NCBI GenBank assembly: GCA_002862745.1
Contig: PKDX01000017.1
Location: 1-64,000 of the forward strand
Origin: Bacteroidota bacterium
Lineage (GTDB): Bacteria; Bacteroidota; Bacteroidia; Chitinophagales; UBA8649
Length of the DNA stretch: 64,000 nt
Direction of reading: 5' to 3'
Every line of letters starts with the position of its first letter. Positions within the stretch are counted from its first letter, which is position 1. Positions 36,169-44,557 of this stretch are shown here, piece by piece. The notes under the pieces are model-generated. The model was not told the origin of the DNA, made no database searches, and was given only the letters and a program-made list of their open reading frames with translations. The position numbers and the translations under genes are program-made.

Positions 36169-37524
36169 ATGAAATTGATTAGAAATTTTCTTGATCGTAT
36201 TGAACCAGACAAAAAGTCAAGTCCCTTTCTTCATACCCTATGGGATGGTTTCGATACCTTTTTATATGCTCCTGCCTTAGTAACGAAAAATGGCGTACAC
36301 ATACGTGATGGAATGGACCTAAAACGGACCATGATTCACGTAGTGTTGGCTATGCAGCTTGCTTTTATTGCAGGAGTTGTTAATATCGGTCACCAACATT
36401 ATACGGCCTTCGGGATGTATGGTGGTGCCTTCCAAGGAATTGGATGGAAATTTGCTTACGGCTTGCTGCAAATGCTACCTCTTATCATTGTAGTTCATGT
36501 TGTAGGATTAGGTATTGAATTCTTTTTTGCAGCGAAAAAAGGCCATTCTATTGAAGAAGGCTTTTTGGTGAGTGCCTTTTTGATTCCAATGATTATGCCT
36601 CCAGATGTTCCGCTCTGGATGGTAGCTATCGCCACAGCTTTTGCTGTTATCGTAGCGAAAGAGGCCTTTGGGGGTACGGGAATGAATATTTTGAATATTG
36701 CGTTAACAGCAAGGGTCTTTGTATTCTTTGCTTATCCTTCAGAAATTTCAGGTGAGATTTGTTGGATATCGTACGATTATAATGTCTTGCACAGCCTGTT
36801 AGGTATTAAAGCGCATACCGTTGATTATTTGGCCAATCTTCCCAATGGTGGAGTAGCCTTTGATTCGATGTTCGATGAAGCGGGGCAGTTTATGGCGAAT
36901 TCATCCGTATTGATCGATGGATGGTCAGGTGCAACTCCTTTAGGCTTAGCGGCAAATGGCGGTTGGTCTGCCGTGCAGGAAGCGAGTTATACGATTATTG
37001 ACCCTGTAACGAACAAGGCAGAAGTCTTTCAACAGTACTCAACGACTAATTTATTATTGGGTGTAATGCCTGGTTCTATTGGCGAAATGAATAAACTTGC
37101 TGTCATTGCAGGAGCGCTCATCCTCGCAGTATCGGGCATTGGTAGTTGGAGAATCATGCTATCCATGGTCTTAGGAGCAGTCGCGGTGGCTATTCTCATG
37201 AATATCCTAGGTGAGACACTTTATCCGAATCAGGATCATTTCATTAAAGTGCCTTGGTACTATCAGTTGTTTATGGGAAGCTTCTTGTTTGCCATGGCCT
37301 TTATGGCAACCGATCCGGTAACAGCAAGTGGTACAGACTTAGGTAAGTTATTTTATGGATTCGGTATCGGAGCTGTGGGGATGGTAGTCCGTGTGCTTAA
37401 TCCAGCCTATCCTGAAGGATGGATGTTGGCCATTCTATTTATGAATGTTTTCGCGCCACTCATCGATTACTTCGTATTACAATCAAACATCAAAAGAAGA
37501 GAAGCTCGTGTCCAAGTTCAATAA
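36169..37524 (+). CDS. nqrB: Na+-NQR subunit B
   Basis: A 451-residue membrane subunit with about ten hydrophobic segments. It carries a covalently bound FMN attached to Thr in DGWSGATPLG (Thr256), and GxxxNP-like and FMATDPVTASG motifs near the C-terminus. It passes electrons and takes part in Na+ movement across the inner membrane. Nine bases after nqrA. apbE in this operon supplies the FMN. Confidence 0.97.
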   Translation: MKLIRNFLDRIEPDKKSSPFLHTLWDGFDTFLYAPALVTKNGVHIRDGMDLKRTMIHVVLAMQLAFIAGVVNIGHQHYTAFGMYGGAFQGIGWKFAYGLLQMLPLIIVVHVVGLGIEFFFAAKKGHSIEEGFLVSAFLIPMIMPPDVPLWMVAIATAFAVIVAKEAFGGTGMNILNIALTARVFVFFAYPSEISGEICWISYDYNVLHSLLGIKAHTVDYLANLPNGGVAFDSMFDEAGQFMANSSVLIDGWSGATPLGLAANGGWSAVQEASYTIIDPVTNKAEVFQQYSTTNLLLGVMPGSIGEMNKLAVIAGALILAVSGIGSWRIMLSMVLGAVAVAILMNILGETLYPNQDHFIKVPWYYQLFMGSFLFAMAFMATDPVTASGTDLGKLFYGFGIGAVGMVVRVLNPAYPEGWMLAILFMNVFAPLIDYFVLQSNIKRREARVQVQ

Positions 37525-38236
37525 AGATTCCAATGTATACACCATAGGCTTTCTAGCGGTTTTAGCCTTGGTGGTCGCCCTCGTGCTCGGTGTGCTTAGT
37601 CAATCCCTCAAGCCGTTGTCTGATGCTAATATCAAGTTAGATACTCGCAAGAAGATTCTTATGTCTTGTGTGAGTGATCCTAATATGGTAGCAAACAAAG
37701 ATGAAGCATGGATTAACGGTACCTATGAAAACTCAATTTCAGGTATTCTCATCGACGTGAACGGCGATACAGTAGCTGATGTGGTTCCTGAAGGTTCGTA
37801 TGATTTCCGAAATGAGGTAAAGAATAAGGGAGAAGAGCGTCAAATTCCAATCTACTCCTACACTGATGAGAAGGATTCTACCTATTATATCCTTCAGATG
37901 ATCGGTATGGGGCTATGGGACGAAATCAACGGTTATCTCTGTATTGGTTCCGATTGGAATACAATCAAAGGAGTTGCATTCGACCACAAAGGAGAAACAC
38001 CAGGTCTTGGCGCAGAGTTGGTTAAGCCATGGTTTACGAATCAATTTATCAATAAGAAACTTTTTGACGACGAAGGGAATTATGCCTTCAAAGTATACAA
38101 AGCTGGAAAATACACATCTGGTGAGAATGGCGTGGACGGTATGTCTGGTGCCACGTTAACCACTGAAGGCGTCGATATGATGGTACAAGCAACCGTAGAG
38201 ATGTACGCCTCTAAATTCAACCCTGTAAACCTTTAA
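37508..38236 (+). CDS. nqrC: Na+-NQR subunit C, GTG start
   Basis: 242 residues from GTG 37508, which overlaps the nqrB stop by 17 bases; the frame is open further upstream to 37445 but that would be inside nqrB. One N-terminal transmembrane helix, then a periplasmic FMN-binding domain; FMN is attached to Thr in DGMSGATLTT near residue 216, an ApbE target motif. The GTG start gives the usual MSKFNKDSN beginning. Confidence 0.95.
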   Translation: MSKFNKDSNVYTIGFLAVLALVVALVLGVLSQSLKPLSDANIKLDTRKKILMSCVSDPNMVANKDEAWINGTYENSISGILIDVNGDTVADVVPEGSYDFRNEVKNKGEERQIPIYSYTDEKDSTYYILQMIGMGLWDEINGYLCIGSDWNTIKGVAFDHKGETPGLGAELVKPWFTNQFINKKLFDDEGNYAFKVYKAGKYTSGENGVDGMSGATLTTEGVDMMVQATVEMYASKFNPVNL

Positions 38237-38238
38237 TT

Positions 38239-38892
38239 ATGGCAGAAGTAGCATCAAGAAAGCCTTTGTTAAGCAAGCAGGATCGAAAATTAGTATCCGA
38301 TCCATTAAATGATAACAACCCAATTACTGTTCAGGTACTCGGTGTCTGTTCTGCGCTTGCTGTAACATCTAATCTGGCAAATTCGATTGTAATGGCCGTT
38401 GCAGTAATTCTGGTAACAGCAGCTGCTAATATTACGATTTCCTCAATTCGGAACTTTATCCCAACGCGCGTTCGGATGATTGTACAACTTGTTGTAATTG
38501 CCGCATTGGTGATTGCGGTGCGTGAAGCACTTCAAGCTTTTGCCTTTCCGGTCTACAAAGAATTAGCGGTATATGTTGGCCTAATCATTACCAACTGTAT
38601 TGTAATGGGACGCCTTGAGGCCTTTGCTATGGCCAATCGCCCATTTCCTGCTTTACTTGATGGTATAGGTAATGGCTTAGGATATGGTGTTATTCTGATT
38701 GCTGTAGGGTTTTTTAGAGAGCTTTTCGGCGCAGGAAAACTACTCGGGTATGAGGTTATTCCAAGTGCGGTCTATGATTTTGGCTACACAGACAATGGAA
38801 TCATGATTTTACCGATTGCTTCAATCTTTCTCATTGGAATCTTTATTTGGGTGCAGAGAAGCTTTAATAAGGACCTAATTGACATTTCTTAA
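38239..38892 (+). CDS. nqrD: Na+-NQR subunit D
   Basis: 217 residues, six hydrophobic segments. LGVCSALAVTSNL near residue 34 and TNCIVMGRLEAFAM near residue 127 are the NqrD/RnfE-type signatures; the conserved Cys lies in the membrane beside NqrE. Two bases after nqrC. Inner-membrane subunit of the sodium pump. Confidence 0.97.
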   Translation: MAEVASRKPLLSKQDRKLVSDPLNDNNPITVQVLGVCSALAVTSNLANSIVMAVAVILVTAAANITISSIRNFIPTRVRMIVQLVVIAALVIAVREALQAFAFPVYKELAVYVGLIITNCIVMGRLEAFAMANRPFPALLDGIGNGLGYGVILIAVGFFRELFGAGKLLGYEVIPSAVYDFGYTDNGIMILPIASIFLIGIFIWVQRSFNKDLIDIS

Positions 38893-38901
38893 ACCGGACC
38901 T

Positions 38902-39477
38902 ATGGATTTGATTAACATTTTTATAAAAGCGGCCTTTGTCGAAAACATGGTACTCATATACTTTCTTGGTATGTGTTCATTTCTCGCGGTGTCCAAGACA
39001 GTAAAGACTGCGCTTGGGCTTGGTGCTGCAGTAGTTTTTGTTTTAGGAATTACGGCTCCAATTAATTGGCTTATTCGAGAATACATCCTTGTACCTAATG
39101 AGTTGCTATTCCTTGATTTGATTGTCTATATCGCAGTTATTGCCTCAATGGTGCAGATCGTTGAGATGGTCGTTGAGAAGTTCTCTCCTTCGCTCTACAT
39201 GGCGCTCGGTATCTTCTTGCCGCTTATCACGGTAAACTGCTCTATTCTTGGGGGAACGTTGTTTATGATTACCAAAGAATACAATCTTGTGGAGAGCACC
39301 GTGTTTGGCATCGGTTCTGGTTTTGGTTTTTTCCTTGCCATCATCGCACTAGCGGCAATCCGAGAGAAAATTAAGTATTCAGCGGTTCCACCAGCACTTC
39401 GCGGACTTGGAATGGCTTTTATTATTACAGGACTTATGGGCTTAGCTTTTATGAGCCTAATGGGATTAAAACTCTAA
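38902..39477 (+). CDS. nqrE: Na+-NQR subunit E
   Basis: 191 residues, six hydrophobic segments. [18 protein letters not shown] near residue 14 and [16 protein letters not shown] near residue 110 are NqrE/RnfA signatures; these Cys residues and those of NqrD are known in the family to hold the membrane [2Fe-2S] center. Ten bases after nqrD. Confidence 0.97.
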   Translation: MDLINIFIKAAFVENMVLIYFLGMCSFLAVSKTVKTALGLGAAVVFVLGITAPINWLIREYILVPNELLFLDLIVYIAVIASMVQIVEMVVEKFSPSLYMALGIFLPLITVNCSILGGTLFMITKEYNLVESTVFGIGSGFGFFLAIIALAAIREKIKYSAVPPALRGLGMAFIITGLMGLAFMSLMGLKL

Positions 39478-39490
39478 AATCTAACTAACT

Positions 39491-40819
39491 ATGACCTATA
39501 TGTTGGCAATGAATATTGGAAATCTTATGATGGGGGTCGTCCTTTTTGCAGCGATCCTTTTTGCTCTCGCGGGAATCCTACTATACCTTAAATCGGTATT
39601 GATCCCTGCAGGTAATGTTAAGATTATTGTAAATGGTGATACAGAGAACCCAATTGAGGTTGCTCCAGGTGCATCACTGTTAACGGCACTTTCTACGAAG
39701 AACATTTTTCTTCCTTCTGCATGTGGAGGGGGAGGAACCTGTGCGATGTGTACCTGCCAGGTATCAGAAGGGGGAGGAGATATCTTACCTACGGAGCTAA
39801 ACCACATTAGCAGAAAAGATGCGAAAGATAACTGGCGCTTGAGTTGCCAGGTCAAGGTTAAAAATGATATGGAGGTGCATGTTCCTGAGGAGATCTTCGG
39901 AATTAAGAAGTGGGAATGTGAAGTGGTGTCAAACTATAACGTATCATCCTTTATCAAAGAATTTGTGGTGAAACTTCCAGAAGGGGACAGCCTAGACTTC
40001 GAAGCGGGTGGTTATATCCAAATTGATGTACCTGAAATGGTAGTGGATTACAAGGATATTGATATTGCAGCCCACCCAGACCACCATGGGGATGATCTTA
40101 TGAAGTTCCAAGAGGAGTGGGATAAGTTTGGATTATGGCAGTTCAAGATGGTCAATGATGAGCCTATTTTTCGTGCATACTCTATGGCTAACCACCCAGC
40201 AGAAGGAAATATCATCATGCTAACAATACGTGTAGCCACACCACCATGGGATCGAAAGGCCAATAAGTGGATGGATGTTAATCCAGGGATCTGTTCAAGC
40301 TATGTCTTCGGATGCAAGCCAGGCGACAAGGTGACGATATCTGGACCTTATGGTGAGTTCTTTATCAAAGAGACTGATCGTGAAATGCTGTACATCGGTG
40401 GTGGAGCGGGTATGGCTCCAATGCGCTCTCACTTATTCCATTTATTCCACACCTTGAATACAGGTCGTAAAGTAAATTACTGGTACGGTGGTCGTTCAAA
40501 AAGAGAGTTATTCTATATCGATGACTTTAGACAAATTGAGAAGAAGTTTCCAAACTTCAAATTCCATATTGCCCTTAGTGAGCCTTTAGAAGAGGATAAC
40601 TGGGTAACCAAGGAAGATGTTAATGACACGAAGGGAGATGGATTTATTGGATTTGTTCACCAATGTGTTATTGATCAATACCTTAGTAAGCACGAGGAGC
40701 CAGAGGAAATCGAAGTGTATTTCTGTGGACCACCGCTTATGAACCAAGCCGTCATCAAAATGTGTGATGATTGGGGCATTCCAGAGGACCAAGTAGCCTT
40801 TGACGATTTCGGAGGATAG
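39491..40819 (+). CDS. nqrF: Na+-NQR subunit F, NADH-oxidising subunit
   Basis: 442 residues: N-terminal helix (about 10-36), ferredoxin [2Fe-2S] domain with Cys78, Cys84, Cys87 and Cys119 (spacing 6-3-32 as in characterised NqrF), then FAD domain with RAYSMANHP and NADH domain with [15 protein letters not shown]. Electrons enter the complex here from NADH. Contains an acidic insert near residues 196-222 between the reductase strands. 13 bases after nqrE. Confidence 0.97.
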   Translation: MTYMLAMNIGNLMMGVVLFAAILFALAGILLYLKSVLIPAGNVKIIVNGDTENPIEVAPGASLLTALSTKNIFLPSACGGGGTCAMCTCQVSEGGGDILPTELNHISRKDAKDNWRLSCQVKVKNDMEVHVPEEIFGIKKWECEVVSNYNVSSFIKEFVVKLPEGDSLDFEAGGYIQIDVPEMVVDYKDIDIAAHPDHHGDDLMKFQEEWDKFGLWQFKMVNDEPIFRAYSMANHPAEGNIIMLTIRVATPPWDRKANKWMDVNPGICSSYVFGCKPGDKVTISGPYGEFFIKETDREMLYIGGGAGMAPMRSHLFHLFHTLNTGRKVNYWYGGRSKRELFYIDDFRQIEKKFPNFKFHIALSEPLEEDNWVTKEDVNDTKGDGFIGFVHQCVIDQYLSKHEEPEEIEVYFCGPPLMNQAVIKMCDDWGIPEDQVAFDDFGG

Positions 40820-40828
40820 ATAGTTCAA

Positions 40829-41869
40829 ATGAACTTATTACGTCTTGTAAACATCTTATGTTTTTTAGGCATTACGCTGCTCACACAGTGTATTACGCAT
40901 GTTGAGGAAAATACAAGTGCAACATGGACTTATACCTTCCCTACGATGGGTACAATGGGGTATGTTAGTATAGCCTTAGATTCTATTGAAGATGTAGACA
41001 CTATAGCTATCATTGATGCTATTCAGGCGGAACTACAGGCCATCAATGAATCGGTTAATACATGGGATCCTACTTCCTACCTTAGCCGGTATAATGCGGG
41101 TGATACTTCATTACATCCTTTTAAGGATAAGGAATACGTTCTGATAGATAACATCCTAGCTAGCAAACGCTTTCACAAATTATCCTTTGGAGCATTTAAT
41201 CCGGCAGTAATGGACTTAGTGTCTTTTTACAAGGAGCGTGATGTCCATGAATTGCTGAGTGACGAAGAGCAGTTTATAGTAGATTCGATAGTTGAGGCAA
41301 TTGCTAATTTTCCAATGATTTTTGAACATCAAGGCGATGTTTTTCTTCCGTTAGATTTTTCGGCTATAGCCAAAGGCTATGGGGTAGATGCGATTGCCGG
41401 AGCGCTTAATACCCTAGGAATCGAAAACTACCTGGTTGAAGTAGGGGGTGAAGTGGTCACTAAAGGGTTCAATGATCGGAATGCGCAATGGGTGCTCGGC
41501 ATTGAGACGCCGAATACTTCTCTGGCAACCGATATCTATGCTAAAGTGTCGCTTAGCAACTTTGCCATGGCTACTTCTGGGAATTACCACAATTACAGAG
41601 AAGGAGATGATGGTAGCAAATGGGTACACATTATAGATCCAAGGGATGGCAAAAACAAACAAACTGCCTTGCTTAGTGCTACGATTGTGGCTAGAGACTG
41701 TATGACAGCTGACGCACTAGCTACTGCGAGCATGGTGCTTGGTGAGAAGGATGCACTCAACATGGTTGAGCAACTTCCCAATACAGAGGTCTTGCTAATC
41801 CTTTCTGCTCCGAATGGACAATATCGAACGGTAATGTCTTCAGGTTTTGAGAGCTTCTTGGCCGATTGA
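40829..41869 (+). CDS. apbE: FAD:protein FMN transferase
   Basis: ApbE attaches FMN to threonines of NqrB and NqrC. 346 residues with a signal peptide and possible lipobox (TLLTQC), FPTMGTMGYVSI, NESVNTWDPTSYLSRYN, DFSAIAKGYGVDA and GGEVVTKG, ATSGNYHNYR, HIIDPRDG: the ApbE set including the Mg-binding residues. Nine bases after nqrF, so the flavin cofactor loader is in the same operon as its two substrates. Confidence 0.96.
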   Translation: MNLLRLVNILCFLGITLLTQCITHVEENTSATWTYTFPTMGTMGYVSIALDSIEDVDTIAIIDAIQAELQAINESVNTWDPTSYLSRYNAGDTSLHPFKDKEYVLIDNILASKRFHKLSFGAFNPAVMDLVSFYKERDVHELLSDEEQFIVDSIVEAIANFPMIFEHQGDVFLPLDFSAIAKGYGVDAIAGALNTLGIENYLVEVGGEVVTKGFNDRNAQWVLGIETPNTSLATDIYAKVSLSNFAMATSGNYHNYREGDDGSKWVHIIDPRDGKNKQTALLSATIVARDCMTADALATASMVLGEKDALNMVEQLPNTEVLLILSAPNGQYRTVMSSGFESFLAD

Positions 41870-41877
41870 CTTAGGCC

Positions 41878-42093
41878 TCAGCCAATTTTTGGAAGCGTAC
41901 TTTCTTCAGGATTATCACAGTCTTCTGGCGTTTTGCCGCAGAGTGTGCATTCACCAAGTTCATTGCGAAGCATAGGGTTGTTTGAAGCACATCCTCCTCG
42001 AAACTCTCCATTCTTTTGAAAAACGATGCGTATAGCCATTCCAAAGATTACTAAGGATAGGACAAGGAAACTCCCTATGATTGTTTGTAACAT
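41878..42093 (-). CDS. nqrM: NqrM-like Na+-NQR maturation factor (DUF539 type)
   Basis: 71 residues: an N-terminal membrane helix (about 5-25) followed by a soluble tail with Cys in FRGGCASNN and GECTLCGKTPEDC. NqrM of vibrios is a small membrane protein with conserved cysteines required to assemble the NqrD/E iron-sulfur cluster, and this length and Cys pattern fit. It is encoded convergently on the opposite strand, just after apbE, an arrangement that keeps it with nqr though not in the operon. Confidence 0.8.
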   Translation of the reverse strand: MLQTIIGSFLVLSLVIFGMAIRIVFQKNGEFRGGCASNNPMLRNELGECTLCGKTPEDCDNPEESTLPKIG

Positions 42094-42154
42094 AGGACGA
42101 AGTTAAGGGCTTTCAACATATATCTTTCCTAGTATTGAGTAAAATACACTACGG

Positions 42155-42973
42155 ATGCAGGATAAGGCTAAGGCGTTTTTGCGATTACTTGAGATAATGG
42201 ACGATTTAAGGGCTCAATGTCCTTGGGACATGAAGCAGACTAAAGAAAGTCTGCGATTACTTACCATAGAAGAAACCTATGAGTTAAGCGATGCGATTCT
42301 AAAGAACGATTTACAGGCTGTTAAAGAAGAGTTAGGAGATCTAATGCTCCATATGGTGTTTTACAGCAAAATAGGTGAGGAGGAAAAGGCCTTTGACGTA
42401 GCTGACGTGCTTCACGCTGTATGCGATAAACTCATTCGTAGGCATCCACATATCTATGGAGATGTTACCGTGGACGGAGAAGAGGACGTAAAGGCCAATT
42501 GGGAAGATATTAAACGGAAAGAAAAGCTTGCCAAAGGGGAGGAAGGCTCAGACAACAGGGTCAAATCAGTCTTAGCTGGAGTTCCTGATGCCATGCCATC
42601 CTTGATAAAAGCATATCGCTTACAGGAAAAAACCGCTCAATTTGGTTTTGAATGGGATGAAATAGCCGAGGTAAAAGCTAAGGTAGAGGAAGAATTATCC
42701 GAGCTTGACGAAGCGATTCGAATGGGTATACAAGAAGATGTCGAGGCCGAGTATGGCGATGTTCTTTTTGCCTTGGTGAATTATAGCAGGTACTTGAAGC
42801 TTGATCCTGAGGCAGCGCTTGAACAAAGCAACCGAAAGTTTAAGCATCGCTTTCAATACATAGAAGAGCAAGCCCAATTGCAAAGCAAAGATCTAAAGGA
42901 TATGACGCTGGCAGAAATGGATGCTCTCTGGAATGAGGCAAAAAAAAAGGCGGTCAACACGGACCGCCTTTAA
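42155..42973 (+). CDS. mazG: Nucleoside triphosphate pyrophosphohydrolase MazG
   Basis: 272 residues with tandem MazG domains. Domain 1: LRAQCPWDMKQTKESL, TIEETYEL and KEELGDLMLHM with the EExxE...ExxD Mg-binding residues; domain 2: KVEEELSELDEAI and EAEYGDVLFALVNYSRYL. It hydrolyses non-canonical or excess NTPs. Its last codons double as half of a terminator for the fasciclin gene on the other strand. Confidence 0.95.
   Translation: MQDKAKAFLRLLEIMDDLRAQCPWDMKQTKESLRLLTIEETYELSDAILKNDLQAVKEELGDLMLHMVFYSKIGEEEKAFDVADVLHAVCDKLIRRHPHIYGDVTVDGEEDVKANWEDIKRKEKLAKGEEGSDNRVKSVLAGVPDAMPSLIKAYRLQEKTAQFGFEWDEIAEVKAKVEEELSELDEAIRMGIQEDVEAEYGDVLFALVNYSRYLKLDPEAALEQSNRKFKHRFQYIEEQAQLQSKDLKDMTLAEMDALWNEAKKKAVNTDRL
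42940..42971 (-). terminator. Terminator of the fasciclin-domain gene, inside the mazG 3' end
   Basis: On the minus strand the sequence is stem aaaggcggtc / gaccgccttt around a 6-base loop, followed by eight T (the A run at 42941-42948 on plus). It lies within the last codons of mazG and 21 bases past the fasciclin stop; it may also stop mazG transcription in the plus direction only weakly, since no T run follows on that strand. Confidence 0.85.
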
Positions 42974-42991
42974 AGTTATTGTGTGATTGGA

Positions 42992-44035
42992 TTAGAATCC
43001 GATGACACCATCGAGAACGTGGATTGCACCGTTTGTAGCACAAATATCTAAACCACCAGCATTAAGCGCTGCACCACCTACAGTAAGTGCGCTGGCGTCA
43101 AAAGCTTGTCCAGTGCCAGAAGTCATAGTGATAGTTTGACCATCGGTTAACTCACTGCTAAGCACCATGTCGCCAATTACGAAGTGATTGGCTAATACAC
43201 CAAATACTGCGTCAGCCCCTAGTGAGTTTAGGTCATCTGCGTCTACGTCTCCATCTTGATCTGTATCTAAAGATGCCTCAAAAGCTGCGTTGTTAGGAGC
43301 AAATAGGGTAAAAGCAGCATCTGGGTTTGAGAGCGCTACTACTAAATCCCCGTACGTGTTTTGTGAAGAAGTTGAACCGAACTCCAATGCCGCTACAAGT
43401 GTAGCGAATTCAGGGTTAGCCGTTAACATCTGACCTATACCGCCAGGTACAACTACATTGTCAACAATATGGATTACTCCATTGTCACACTGAATATCGG
43501 TAACTACGATATTGGCTGCTGCGAATGGGATTCTTGAAACGCCTCCGGCTGCATCGGGAAGAAGTACCTCCCCAGCTTGGGCAACGGTAGGACCTGCTGT
43601 ATTGACGAAAAGGTCTACGTGCTCATTGGGAGTCCAGTCAGTACTTACAGGGCGATTAGATTCTACATAACCTGTTGCTAAATCTGCCGCATATACTTCA
43701 CCTATTAATACATGTGTCAGTAAGACACTTGATAGCGTATCTGCACCAACTTCTGTTGGATCCGTCGCTCCAAAGAGACCTATAGCTGCACTAACTGCGT
43801 CATTTGCTGGAACAAATACTGTGAATGGACCGTCTCCACTTAACGTTGAAGTTAAACCGCATGCATCAATTGCTGCTACGAAATCAGTGTAACCTTGATC
43901 TGCAGCGACTCCTAATATGCTGTTGTCTGCGGATGGTGGGGGAGTTGTTCCTCCTCCATCATCCTCGCCACAAGACGTTAGAGAAATTGCCATGACAGCA
44001 AAGCCGCCAAAGAATAGAGTTGATAAATATTTCAT
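42992..44035 (-). CDS. Lipoprotein with two fasciclin (FAS1) domains
   Basis: 347 residues from the ATG at 44035. A lipoprotein signal (ISLTSC) gives a predicted N-terminus CGEDDGGG, acid-rich after the cysteine as in Bacteroidota surface-lipoprotein export signals. Two FAS1 domains follow: about 40-200 (PFTVFVPANDAVSAAIG; GVIHIVDNVVVP) and about 210-345 (FTLFAPNNAAFEAS; GAIHVLDGVI). FAS1 domains mediate adhesion. Domain 2 contains an inserted DTDQDGDVDADDL segment resembling an EF-hand/dockerin calcium loop. Confidence 0.9.
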   Translation of the reverse strand: MKYLSTLFFGGFAVMAISLTSCGEDDGGGTTPPPSADNSILGVAADQGYTDFVAAIDACGLTSTLSGDGPFTVFVPANDAVSAAIGLFGATDPTEVGADTLSSVLLTHVLIGEVYAADLATGYVESNRPVSTDWTPNEHVDLFVNTAGPTVAQAGEVLLPDAAGGVSRIPFAAANIVVTDIQCDNGVIHIVDNVVVPGGIGQMLTANPEFATLVAALEFGSTSSQNTYGDLVVALSNPDAAFTLFAPNNAAFEASLDTDQDGDVDADDLNSLGADAVFGVLANHFVIGDMVLSSELTDGQTITMTSGTGQAFDASALTVGGAALNAGGLDICATNGAIHVLDGVIGF

Positions 44036-44092
44036 GTGTTTTATTTTATGAGGGTTAAACATACTAAATCTTAAGTTAGTTTAATTAGAACA

Positions 44093-44557
44093 TCATTTTT
44101 TCGATATTTCTTCCACAAGAATTTGCCATGAAGAGATCCATGATATTGTTTTCGTATCATAGATTGCCGTTTGTTGCCCGTTGGACCAACCTATAAATCG
44201 ACTTTTCAGGAGGGATTGGTAGTTTAGAAGTTGATCTATTGCGGTAGAATTGATTGAAACTTTAGGGCTTTTGCACTCCAAAAGAAGGCACGGTTGCTCA
44301 TAAGAGGTGATCAAAACATCAAAGCGAAATTTTCTTTCGGCATTTTGGATGCTTCCTTCTACTTGAAACCTACTTTTGGGAATTTTCCAATCTTCTACCA
44401 ACAAATGGATAATATGCTGTCGTACCATCTCTTCCTTTGTCCATGCCACCCATTTTTTTCGGATAATGTCGAAAACCTCTCGGTAATTTTCATTCTTGCG
44501 AAAGCGAAAGGCTCTTTCTTTAGGTTCTAGTGGTAGAAAGTGTATTTTACGACTCAT
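44093..44557 (-). CDS. HsdR_N-type nuclease-fold protein (standalone)
   Basis: 154 residues from ATG 44557: family HSDR_N_2 (type I restriction HsdR N-terminal-like). The fold's catalytic pattern is visible: FRFDVLI with Asp, and CLLLECKSP (ExK), i.e. PD-(D/E)xK. There is no helicase region and no hsdM or hsdS nearby, so this is not a restriction system as such. Its start codon overlaps that of holA head-to-head by two bases. Function unknown; the neighbourhood is a known Bacteroidota arrangement from memory. Confidence 0.82.
   Translation of the reverse strand: MSRKIHFLPLEPKERAFRFRKNENYREVFDIIRKKWVAWTKEEMVRQHIIHLLVEDWKIPKSRFQVEGSIQNAERKFRFDVLITSYEQPCLLLECKSPKVSINSTAIDQLLNYQSLLKSRFIGWSNGQQTAIYDTKTISWISSWQILVEEISKK

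Noticed and set aside
44093-44557. Remnant of a type I restriction-modification system
   Set aside because: Only the HsdR_N-type domain is present, with no hsdM, hsdS or helicase nearby and no sign of decay; it is a stand-alone family.
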